Of a DNA stretch of 64,000 bases, positions 57,384 to 64,000 are shown piece after piece. Below the pieces are notes generated by a model. The model did no database searches. It was not told where the DNA came from and saw only the letters and a program-made list of their open reading frames with translations. A program made the translations under genes and the position numbers. Each line of letters begins with the position of its first letter. Position 1 is the stretch's first letter. The stretch covers positions 1-64,000 of the forward strand of contig JBFMGD010000007.1 of assembly GCA_040751775.1 (NCBI GenBank), written 5' to 3'. This stretch comes from JBFMGD01 sp040751775 (GTDB lineage Bacteria > Bacillota > Dethiobacteria > DTU022).

Positions 57384-57617
57384 GTGAGTTGTTCCAGTAT
57401 AAAGCACCAGTTTGATCAGCTTAAACAGCAGGGAAACCTTACCTTCGATAAGGCGGTTAATTTATATAACGATCTGCAAGGCTCTCTCGACGCGCACGGG
57501 CTGGAACTGCGGGAACTGCAAAAGAACGATGACCATCAAGAGGTAGAACGCTTGCAGCAGCATATTGAAGAAGGCAAAAGCTTGTTGGCGCAACTTAAAA
57601 AAATGTCGCTGCATTAA
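57384..57617 (+). CDS. Small coiled-coil protein
   Basis: A 77-residue hydrophilic helical protein (FDQLKQQGNLTFDKAVNLYNDLQGSLDAHGLELRELQ ... VERLQQHIEEGKSLLAQLKKM), GGAGG before a GTG start. Length and heptads recall exonuclease VII small subunit-like proteins, but key residues are not clear. Unassigned. Confidence 0.55.
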   Translation: MSCSSIKHQFDQLKQQGNLTFDKAVNLYNDLQGSLDAHGLELRELQKNDDHQEVERLQQHIEEGKSLLAQLKKMSLH

Positions 57618-58040
57618 ATGAACTTCGATGTAGCATAGCACCCTGCCGGTGAGTCGGAACAAACTCCGTTCCGCCGCCAGGATGATTTCAAGTCGGGCGG
57701 CAAACTCGCTCTACTCCCTGGACAGGTAGGGAAAGCTTGTTGTGAGTGGTCGCGGGATGGTCAAAGACATGCGTCTAGCCGTCATACACTTAGTGCTCTA
57801 AAACATAATTACGGTAACGTACGTTCTTGAAAACCTAAGAGCCTTTCATACCCCAGCAGCGGGATAAACCGCAAAAGCAGCAATGTAATTTGGGCGCGTT
57901 CAATTTCCCCGGCCGAATCTTCTATCGCCAGGCGGGCATAATCCAGTGAAGCAATCCGAAAATGGTTACCATGGGAGAAGAGAAACCTATAGACCGGCGG
58001 CGGCAATGTGTTGCGTTGTTACCGGGAATATACCCATAAA
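57618..58040. other. Intergenic stretch
   Basis: No firm gene. A 65-codon minus-strand frame (57809-58006, TTG start, LDYARLAIEDSAGEIERAQITLLLLRF) lacks a ribosome-binding site and known family; it may be the end of a lost gene. Confidence 0.3.
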
Positions 58041-58081
58041 AAAACGGTCCCCTTTTCAACGCAAGGGGGGACCGTGTTTTT
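58041..58081 (-). terminator. Terminator of the Asp-rich protein gene
   Basis: CGGTCCCCTT / AAGGGGGGACCG stem (one bulge) flanked by A- and T-runs on both sides, so it works on the minus strand after 58126 and possibly both ways. Confidence 0.85.
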
Positions 58082-58125
58082 CCGGCTCATTATGGTGTAG
58101 CGGCCCAGTCTGGCTGTCCTGTTAA

Positions 58126-59100
58126 TTAATCGTCGTCCTCATCGTCGTCATCATCATCGGCTTTGTCCCGGTCATCGTCATCGTCATCGTCGTCCTCATC
58201 GTCGTCATCGTCATCGGCTTTGTCCCGGTCATCGTCGTCGTCATCGTCGTCCTTGTCCCGGTCATCGTCGTCGTCATCGTCGTCCTTGTCCCGGTCATCG
58301 TCGTCGTCATCGTCGTCCTTGTCCCGGTCATCGTCGTCGTCATCGTCGTCCTTGTCATCCAGGAACTTTTCCAAGTCATCCATGACCTGTTCGTTGCGTT
58401 CCTTGAGCAGTTCAAGGGCATCTTCAAACTGTTCTTCAGTTTCTTCTAAGGCTTCCTCTGTCTGGTCCAGGGTGTTCTGCTGTAAGCCCTGGATGATGGC
58501 CTCGATCCGGTTGGCGTGATGCGAAGCAACCTCAGTCAGCGATTGCAGGATTTCGTTTAAAGCAACAAGGGCGCTGTTTACGGCTTCAGCTTCCTCCGTG
58601 GAAAGTATCCCGGATTGAATAAGCGCCGCCAGTTCTTCCTGAAGTTCGGCAATCTCCTCCATCATTTCTACTTTTTCTTCGTTGATTTCCGCGAGCAGTT
58701 CCAGCGCCTCTTCATAACCTTCCTCATTAAGGCCGTACTTCTCTTTGGCCTCGCTGTCCAAATATTTTACTTCGAGATGGTAGTCGATTACCTCAAGATT
58801 GTCCAGGAATTGTTCCATCGTTCCTTCCATGTATTCAACCTGGCCGTTCAAAATCAACACTTCTAGCTCCGCCAGCCGTTCATCGGCGAACCGGGCCTTC
58901 AATTCGATTTTTGCATCAGCGGAAAAAGTAAGCGCGTACTGGATTTTTTCCATGAGTAGGTCTAAGAAATAGAATGGCGAATCAGGGGTAATCCCCGGAT
59001 CTGTGCCGGGTTCGTCAACTGAGGCTGCTACAGGAGTAACCGTAAGGATAAATACCAGGATTAAGCCGGTTAATAATAATTTACGTAGAACAACCTTCAT
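58126..59100 (-). CDS. Secreted DUF5667 protein with Asp-rich tandem repeats
   Basis: A 324-residue protein. Signal peptide (residues 1-26, ending VTPVAASVDE), a DUF5667 domain (PGITPDSPFYFLDLLMEKIQYALTFSADAKIELKARFADERLAELEVL, residues 30-80), then a long acidic coiled-coil region to about 250. The C-terminus is low-complexity: four units of DDDDDDDDRDK, then longer A-D6-E-D8-RDK variants, about 75 residues with over 50 Asp. The DNA repeats at 33 bp. Such tails can bind calcium or other cations, or hold the protein in the wall (inference). GGGAGGG precedes the ATG at 59100; a frame 15 bp longer is less likely. Expression is controlled by the riboswitch at 59185. Confidence 0.88.
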   Translation of the reverse strand: MKVVLRKLLLTGLILVFILTVTPVAASVDEPGTDPGITPDSPFYFLDLLMEKIQYALTFSADAKIELKARFADERLAELEVLILNGQVEYMEGTMEQFLDNLEVIDYHLEVKYLDSEAKEKYGLNEEGYEEALELLAEINEEKVEMMEEIAELQEELAALIQSGILSTEEAEAVNSALVALNEILQSLTEVASHHANRIEAIIQGLQQNTLDQTEEALEETEEQFEDALELLKERNEQVMDDLEKFLDDKDDDDDDDDRDKDDDDDDDDRDKDDDDDDDDRDKDDDDDDDDRDKADDDDDDEDDDDDDDDRDKADDDDDDEDDD

Positions 59101-59147
59101 TAAAATCCCTCCCAAGTATTTTGATTATTCATTAGTAAATATATAAA

Positions 59148-59176
59148 AAGTCACCCGCCAGAATGGCAAGTGACTT
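59148..59176 (-). terminator. Riboswitch expression-platform terminator
   Basis: AAGTCAC / GTGACTT stem with inner GCCA / TGGC, followed by TTTTTATAT on the minus strand. It lies between the c-di-GMP aptamer and the Asp-rich protein gene. Confidence 0.8.
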
Positions 59177-59184
59177 ATTTTAAG

Positions 59185-59275
59185 TCTCTCCCGGCAACTG
59201 GCTGGCATGGTGCGAAGCACTTTAGCCCCGTTAGTTTTGCGTCACTGTTTTTCAACAGCTTTGCCCTTACGGTAA
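59185..59275 (-). promoter_or_regulatory. Cyclic di-GMP-I (GEMM) riboswitch
   Basis: On the minus strand AGGGCAAA, a GAAA-capped stem (CUGUU-GAAA-AACAG), GACGCAAA, then CGGGGCUAAA, a small GUGC/GCAC stem and AUGCCAGCC-AGUUGCC appear in the order of the GEMM-I consensus. The aptamer senses the bacterial second messenger c-di-GMP (established). A terminator follows, so binding should decide whether the Asp-rich gene is transcribed. Whether it is an ON or OFF switch is not clear from inspection. Confidence 0.88.
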
Positions 59276-59292
59276 TTGCATAAATTTATTCT

Positions 59293-59321
59293 ATTTTACT
59301 ACAACTTACCTAAGTTGACAA
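59293..59321 (-). promoter_or_regulatory. Promoter of the riboswitch transcript
   Basis: TTGTCA (59321-59316) and TAAAAT (59298-59293) with a 17-bp spacer, about 20 bp ahead of the aptamer. Confidence 0.6.
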
Positions 59322-59561
59322 GCTTAAAGTTGACATTTTAAATGGCTTGCCCAGTACATTATCAGGGTACCTATCTCCCAAGAATGGATGATCTACATCG
59401 GGCGGGGGGATGTATTGAACCGAAGGCCGGTGTTGTGCAGGCTGGGGATAAAGATCCATGAGGATGTATATTTCCCGGGGCATATCCGTGGAAAGGTGCT
59501 TGCGCAAAGCTTCCGCAATTTGCTCGGCCGTGTTATATTTAAATATAAGGAGGTGCGCCGC

Positions 59562-61505
59562 GTGGAACCTGGATCAAAAATGATTTTCATTGCACCGGGT
59601 AAGGATTTGGAAAAGCTGGCACGGCAAGTAGCGCTGGAGCTGAATGTGGAACTGCGGACTTTTGACCAAGCCATGGAAGAAGCTCTCGAGACAGCCAGGC
59701 ATTACCTGGACGAAGGAGTGGAGTGTATCATCAGCCGGGGTCCTACCGGCGTATACCTGAAAAACCACCTCTCAATTCCGATCATTCAGGTTCAGGTTAC
59801 CGCTTTTGATATTCTGCAGGCGTTGAACAAGGCTTACCGGTATGGAGATTGTACAGCTTACATCGATCACGTCCACCGTATGAACGCATACGACTTCGAA
59901 GCTATGCAAGAATTGATCGGTATACCCGACTTAAAGCTGTATTTCTATTGCAATATGGAAATGCTTCAGGAGCAGCTGAATTTTGCCAGACAGGACAAAG
60001 TAGCCACGGTGGTGGCACCGGATGATACGGTCCTTAGACAGGCGGAGCGCCGGGGGATCCGGGGTATCGAGGTGTGTTCAAGCCATGAGGCGGTGGCCGA
60101 TGCTGTATCCCGGGCCAAGGAAATTATCAAGTTGCTGCATAAAGACCGGGAGTCCAGCCTGTTCATGCAAACGATTATCAATCACACGGAAAACGCCCTT
60201 ATCTCCTTGGATGACCAATACCGGATCATCTATCTCAACAGGCCTGCGGAAAAGCTGCTCGGTGTGAATCGTACCGCGGTGTCGTTGCTGGAGGAAATCA
60301 GCCGGGAGCTGATCCGGTTGGTTCAAGACAACGCCAGGTTGGTTAACAAGGTGATCCTGATCAACAACCACAAGGTTGTAGTGAATTGTATGTCGTTGTT
60401 TCACAACGGAGGATTGGCGGGTAAGGTAATTACCCTGCACCAGGCCAGTAAAATACAGCAGATGGAGGCCAATATCCGCGAAGAGCTCTACGCCAAGGGA
60501 TTGATCGCCCGTTACAATTTCGAAGATATTATCGGTAATTCAACGCAGCTAAAGAGTGTGTTGAAGGCCGCAAAAAAATACGCCCTGAGCGACTCAATGG
60601 TCCTGATTACCGGTGAAAGCGGTACCGGTAAAGAACTCTTCGCTCACAGTATCCACCAGGATAGCTACAGGGAGAAAGGCCCCTTTGTTACCGTGAACTG
60701 TGCCGCCATACCTGAAAGCCTGTTGGAGAGTGAGCTGTTTGGTTACAGTGAAGGGGCTTTCACCGGGGCAATCAAAGGGGGCAAACCGGGACTTTTTGAA
60801 ATCGCCCACGGGGGCACCATCTTCCTCGACGAAGTTTCGGAGATGCCGCTGCCGCTGCAGGCCAGGTTGCTGCGCGTGCTGCAGGAAAAAGCCGTGCGCC
60901 GGGTCGGAGGGGATAGGTTGAATTTTATCGATACCAGGATTATCGCCGCTACCAACCAGAATCTGCCTGATCTGGTTGCCCGGGGTAAATTCAGACAGGA
61001 TCTTTATTTCCGACTAAATTTATTGAATTTAACTGTTCCCCCTCTGCGGGAGCGGGTCGAAGATATCATGCCGCTGGTACAATTTTTTACCGAAAAGCAC
61101 CTTGGTAAGGGCAAGGAGCTCCCCGGCCTACCCGGTTGGGCCGCCCGGCGGCTAAAAGAATACAGCTGGCCGGGTAATATCAGGGAGTTGGAAAGTTTTG
61201 TGGAGAGATTGATCACTCTGGCTGCGGACGGCTCGCCGCAGGAATACCTTTCTACGCTCAAAATTCTCTTAACGGAGCTGACCGGTATGCAATATGGAGC
61301 AATTTTAAGCTCCCCGTCGTCTCCTGAAGAGCATCTGCTGATTAAAATCGATACCTTAGGGGAGATGGAAAAGCAGATTCTCAGCAAGCTGAAAAAGATC
61401 AACAACCACAACAACGAACAGCTGGCCAGGAAACTTGGCATCAGCAGGACCACGCTCTGGAAAAAGCTAAAAGAGGGAGATAGATTATCCGGCGACCCTG
61501 TTTAA
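59562..61505 (+). CDS. Sigma-54-dependent activator with PrpR N-terminal domain
   Basis: A 647-residue regulator. PrpR_N domain (residues 1-190: MIFIAPGKDLEKLARQVALEL, ISRGPTGVYLKNHLSIPIIQVQVTAFDIL), a PAS domain (about 205-310), AAA+ domain with GESGTGKELFAHSIH, the sigma-54 contact loop ESELFGYSEGAFTGA, LDEVSEMPLPLQARLLRVLQE, and a Fis-type HTH (NNEQLARKLGISRTTLWKKLK). PrpR_N senses small ligands, for example methylcitrate in PrpR. GTG at 59562 after AAGGAGG is preferred over an open frame from 59388. A sigma-54 promoter lies 93 bp after it, before the symporter gene, so it probably activates that operon. Confidence 0.95.
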   Translation: MEPGSKMIFIAPGKDLEKLARQVALELNVELRTFDQAMEEALETARHYLDEGVECIISRGPTGVYLKNHLSIPIIQVQVTAFDILQALNKAYRYGDCTAYIDHVHRMNAYDFEAMQELIGIPDLKLYFYCNMEMLQEQLNFARQDKVATVVAPDDTVLRQAERRGIRGIEVCSSHEAVADAVSRAKEIIKLLHKDRESSLFMQTIINHTENALISLDDQYRIIYLNRPAEKLLGVNRTAVSLLEEISRELIRLVQDNARLVNKVILINNHKVVVNCMSLFHNGGLAGKVITLHQASKIQQMEANIREELYAKGLIARYNFEDIIGNSTQLKSVLKAAKKYALSDSMVLITGESGTGKELFAHSIHQDSYREKGPFVTVNCAAIPESLLESELFGYSEGAFTGAIKGGKPGLFEIAHGGTIFLDEVSEMPLPLQARLLRVLQEKAVRRVGGDRLNFIDTRIIAATNQNLPDLVARGKFRQDLYFRLNLLNLTVPPLRERVEDIMPLVQFFTEKHLGKGKELPGLPGWAARRLKEYSWPGNIRELESFVERLITLAADGSPQEYLSTLKILLTELTGMQYGAILSSPSSPEEHLLIKIDTLGEMEKQILSKLKKINNHNNEQLARKLGISRTTLWKKLKEGDRLSGDPV

Positions 61506-61545
61506 TTATTTAACAAAAATGTTCATCTTTTATACGTCGATTGAT

Positions 61546-61583
61546 CCGGTTTTCAGTGGTTACGCGGTGAAAACCGGTTTTTT
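61546..61583 (+). terminator. Terminator after the sigma-54 activator
   Basis: CCGGTTTTCA / TGAAAACCGG stem followed by TTTTTT. Confidence 0.85.
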
Positions 61584-61597
61584 ATATCTTTAAGCTC

Positions 61598-61614
61598 TTG
61601 GCACCAGATTTGCA
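61598..61614 (+). promoter_or_regulatory. Sigma-54 (-24/-12) promoter of the symporter operon
   Basis: TTGGCAC-N5-TTGCA, with GG and GC separated as the consensus TGGCAC-N5-TTGCA requires. Located 40 bp before the symporter start and downstream of a sigma-54 activator gene. Confidence 0.88.
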
Positions 61615-61653
61615 CTATATAGAAAAAAATCTATTGTGAAAGGGGTTTATTTG

Positions 61654-63105
61654 ATGATCGGCACGCTTGATATGGTAGTCTTTGGCATCTATTTTGTGGC
61701 CGTAATCGCCATCGGGCTTTTCACCTACCGCCGCGTCAGGGGCGGTTCCGATTTCGCCCTGGCCGGCCAATCGCTGGGTTGGCCGGTAACCATCGGGACC
61801 CTGGTCGCAACGATGATCGGCTCTTCCGCGGCTATGGGCAAAGCGGGTACCGCTTACCTATACGGTATCGGGATCATGTGGTCCCCGATAGCTATTTTCA
61901 TCGGTTATATCCTCTTCAGCATTTTTATCGCCCACAAGCTGCGCCAGAGCGACGTCTGGACCATTCCCGATGTGCTGGAAAAACGGTTTGGCGCCGGAGT
62001 AAGGAGGCTGTCGGCCATCGTGCTGATCTTGGCCGTTATCTCCATTTTCGGCGCCCAGCTTATCGCCATGGGTATCGTATTCAAACTGGCGGGTGAACCC
62101 ATGGGCATCAGCTATCAGGCGGCAATCCTGCTGGCCGGGTTGATCCTGGTCCTCTACACCGTCTTGGGTGGGATGTATGCCGTAGCCTTCACCGACCTGC
62201 TGCAATTCGCCATTATGATCCCGGTCATCGCCATCGTCATGCCGCTTTTAGTCTTCGGCGGCGGCGAGATCACCTTTGCCGGGATGGCCGCCGAGCTGGA
62301 ACCGCGTATGTTCAATATCTGGACCGGGGTTCCCTTTACCCTGATCCTCGGCCTGCTCTTTACCTACATCCCCGGCGTAATCATCGACCAGTCCATCTGG
62401 CAGAGGGCGATGTCGGCCAAGAACGAGACGGTGGCGCGTTGGAGCCCCGTCATCAGCGGCGGGATCTATTTTTATTTCAGCATCGTCGTCGTCTTACTGG
62501 GGATGGCCGGGATTTTCCTTTACCCCAATATTGTGGCGGAGCAAGGCAACGCCGACGGCGTACTGCCGCTGCTCATCGCTCACTATCTACCCCGGGGGAT
62601 TACCGGGTTAGGGCTGACCGCCCTCTTCGCCGTGGCCATGTCCACCGCCAGCACCTGCCTGCTGGTGGCGGCGGTGATCGTCTCCAAAGATCTGGTTCCC
62701 GCCTTCTCCAAAAAGAAGCTTAGTGAGCGGGAAGAGTTGCGCATTTCCCGCATCGCCACGCTGGCCATCGGGTTGCTCGGGGTTGTCTTCGCCCTGACCT
62801 TTAGCGGCATATTCTGGATTATGTTGATCGCCTACGGGATATTCGTAGCGGCCCTTTTCTTCCCGGTTGTCTTCGCCCTCTTCTGGAAGAAAGCAACTAA
62901 AATCGCCGCCACCGTTAGCATTATTGCCAGTACGGTGGTGCTGGTGATCTTCCTGGTGATCCCCACCAACCTGGAGGCGATTATCCCGGCCATTATCACC
63001 AGTTTTATCCTGATGACCGTAATCAGCCTAGCCACTTACCGGAAGCAGAACCTTACGCCTCCCGTATTGGGATCGGTTGAAAAACGGGCCGACACGAGCG
63101 CCTAA
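61654..63105 (+). CDS. Sodium:solute symporter family permease
   Basis: A 483-residue permease with about 13 helices. GRTYRRVRGGSDFALAG-type start (RRVRGGSDFALAGQSLGWPVTIGTLVATMIGSSAAMGKAGTAYLYG), SDVWTIPDVLEKRFG, GGMYAVAFTDLLQF and AMSTASTCLLVAAVIVSKDL are SSS hallmarks. It shares the operon with an amidohydrolase-family gene and is driven by sigma-54, suggesting uptake of a carbon or nitrogen source on induction. AAAGGGG precedes the ATG. Substrate unknown. Confidence 0.93.
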   Translation: MIGTLDMVVFGIYFVAVIAIGLFTYRRVRGGSDFALAGQSLGWPVTIGTLVATMIGSSAAMGKAGTAYLYGIGIMWSPIAIFIGYILFSIFIAHKLRQSDVWTIPDVLEKRFGAGVRRLSAIVLILAVISIFGAQLIAMGIVFKLAGEPMGISYQAAILLAGLILVLYTVLGGMYAVAFTDLLQFAIMIPVIAIVMPLLVFGGGEITFAGMAAELEPRMFNIWTGVPFTLILGLLFTYIPGVIIDQSIWQRAMSAKNETVARWSPVISGGIYFYFSIVVVLLGMAGIFLYPNIVAEQGNADGVLPLLIAHYLPRGITGLGLTALFAVAMSTASTCLLVAAVIVSKDLVPAFSKKKLSEREELRISRIATLAIGLLGVVFALTFSGIFWIMLIAYGIFVAALFFPVVFALFWKKATKIAATVSIIASTVVLVIFLVIPTNLEAIIPAIITSFILMTVISLATYRKQNLTPPVLGSVEKRADTSA

Positions 63106-63134
63106 ATGAGAGGACGAAAAAGAGGAGATAGACG

Positions 63135-64000
63135 ATGATCATCGACTTCGGGCTGACGCCGCCGCATCCTGATTTTATAGAAATCTATCAAAACCCGCCC
63201 AAGTACCTGGAGGGGTACAAGGCGCTGTACATGAACCAGCTGGCAGACTTGATGTGCTATATGAACAGCCCTTTAGACGACTTCCTGGCGCTGCTGGACA
63301 ACGCGGGCATCGTTAAATGCGTGGTAAAAGCGAAAGATATCGAAACGACCTACGGGCGTAAACTGCCCAACGAAACAGTGGCAGCTTTCGTCCGGCGGTA
63401 TCCCGATCGATTTATCGGTTTCGCCGGGGTAGATCCCCATAAGGGTATGGAGGCGGTGCGTGAGCTGGAGCATGCCGTGCGGAAACTCGGCCTCAAGGGC
63501 TTGGCCGTAGAGCCTTTCGAGTGTAACCTCCCCGCCAACGACCGGCGCTTCTACCCTCTATACAGTAAGTGTGTCGAACTGGGGATCCCGGTGAACCTGC
63601 ACTGTTCAATTAATTATTCCACCATGTCCCGTATGGAATACGGCAGGCCGATTCACCTGGATGACGTCGCCGTGGACTTCCCCGAACTGAAAATCATCGC
63701 CATGACCGCCGGCTGGCCGTGGGTCAGCGAGCTTGTGGGGGTGGCTTGGCGGCACCCCAACGTTTATATCGAGGTAGCGGCGGTTCGCCCCCGCTACCTC
63801 GGCATGCCCAATACGGGGTGGGGTGAACTGCTGCATTACGGAAACACCGTCATCCAGGATAAAATCCTCTTCGCCTCTTCTTGGCCGCTGCTGCCCATCG
63901 AGAGGACCATCCGGGAGGTCAGGGAGCTGCCCCTGAAAGAAAAAGTAGTTCACAAGTGGCTCTACCTGAACGCGGCGCGCCTGTTGGGGCTGGAGCCGGC
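63135..64000 (+). CDS. Amidohydrolase-2 family protein without metal ligands, cut by window end
   Basis: From ATG 63135 the frame is open to the window edge (288 residues). The fold matches amidohydrolase_2 (ACMSD-like): RYPDRFIGFAGVDPHKGMEAVRELEHAV, GLKGLAVEPF, FYPLYSKCVELGIPVNLHCS, GWPWVSELVGVAWRHPNVYIEVA, DKILFASSWPLLPIERTI and AARLLGLEP. But the N-terminal HxH is FGL (MIIDFGLTPP), the usual AHxG His is Thr (AMTAGWPW) and the GSD Asp is Ser (ASSWPL). Only the His in NLHCS remains. So metal catalysis is doubtful. GAGGAG precedes the ATG. It is co-transcribed with the symporter. Confidence 0.8.
   Translation, partial: MIIDFGLTPPHPDFIEIYQNPPKYLEGYKALYMNQLADLMCYMNSPLDDFLALLDNAGIVKCVVKAKDIETTYGRKLPNETVAAFVRRYPDRFIGFAGVDPHKGMEAVRELEHAVRKLGLKGLAVEPFECNLPANDRRFYPLYSKCVELGIPVNLHCSINYSTMSRMEYGRPIHLDDVAVDFPELKIIAMTAGWPWVSELVGVAWRHPNVYIEVAAVRPRYLGMPNTGWGELLHYGNTVIQDKILFASSWPLLPIERTIREVRELPLKEKVVHKWLYLNAARLLGLEP

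Noticed and set aside
58163..58519. Poly-Ser plus-strand open frame
   Set aside because: It is the antisense of the Asp-repeat coding sequence; no start site context.

Overview
The window looks like part of a draft genome (one 10-N gap at 52589-52598) from an anaerobic, spore-forming-type Bacillota (Clostridia-like, GC around 54%). Evidence for this is codY, gerM-like, DacF-like and MreB genes, an electron-bifurcating [FeFe] hydrogenase, an HdrABC/Flx-type bifurcating complex, many TTG/GTG starts with strong GGAGG sites, and selenium genes. Genus cannot be fixed from the window.

Layout. 1-2.4 kb: a Na+/solute symporter (cut by the window edge) and an Ldh2-type dehydrogenase. 2.5-8.3 kb: a small carbohydrate-binding module protein, tRNA-Gly and tRNA-Pro, rdgB-rph, a divergent mreB, and lemA-htpX. 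8.2-16.4 kb: gerM-like, murI, UPF0316, a DUF1287 lipoprotein, codY, a ZIP metal transporter with a palindromic operator, larC-larB (nickel-pincer cofactor) and a gamma-type carbonic anhydrase. 16.5-19.8 kb: a GNAT remnant, a D-Ala-D-Ala carboxypeptidase with an internal deletion, then a MarR-type regulator overlapping hgcA, followed by hgcB: the corrinoid protein/ferredoxin pair required for mercury methylation. 19.9-27.3 kb, convergent to hgcAB: an Hdr/Flx operon (hdrB, hdrC, hdrA, mvhD-like, two ferredoxin-type subunits, an FAD/NAD subunit), preceded by a TtcA-like ATPase. 27.6-41.3 kb: a polysaccharide deacetylase, an ECF S component, hydCBA, a B12-radical SAM protein with an extra C-terminal domain, small membrane proteins, an FMN reductase, an aldehyde dehydrogenase, a HesB-like selenoprotein read through an in-frame UGA, and transketolase.

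41-49.6 kb: a DUF3006/MBL pair, tRNA-Val, a DUF1848 protein with a probable CTG start, a decayed stretch, a GntR/ABC-2 unit with a visible operator, then yedE-yedF and a broken selA fragment. 49.5-57.3 kb: an IS-end-like repeat cluster, then an FmdE-family protein with a complete Opp/Dpp/Nik-type ABC importer and a PIG-L homologue that has lost its metal ligands. 57.4-59.3 kb: a secreted Asp-rich repeat protein behind a c-di-GMP-I riboswitch and terminator. 59.5-64 kb: a PrpR-type sigma-54 activator, a near-consensus sigma-54 promoter, a second Na+/solute symporter and a ligand-less amidohydrolase-family protein cut by the window end.

Themes. Low-potential electron metabolism (hydABC, Hdr/Flx), selenium use (yedE, yedF, broken selA, Sec-HesB) and nickel handling (larBC, possibly the Opp/FmdE unit) recur. 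The least expected items are hgcAB with its regulator, the hidden selenoprotein gene and the riboswitch-controlled Asp-rich protein. Intergenic spaces also carry long palindromes, several of them with a GTGCC-N-GGCAC-like core.
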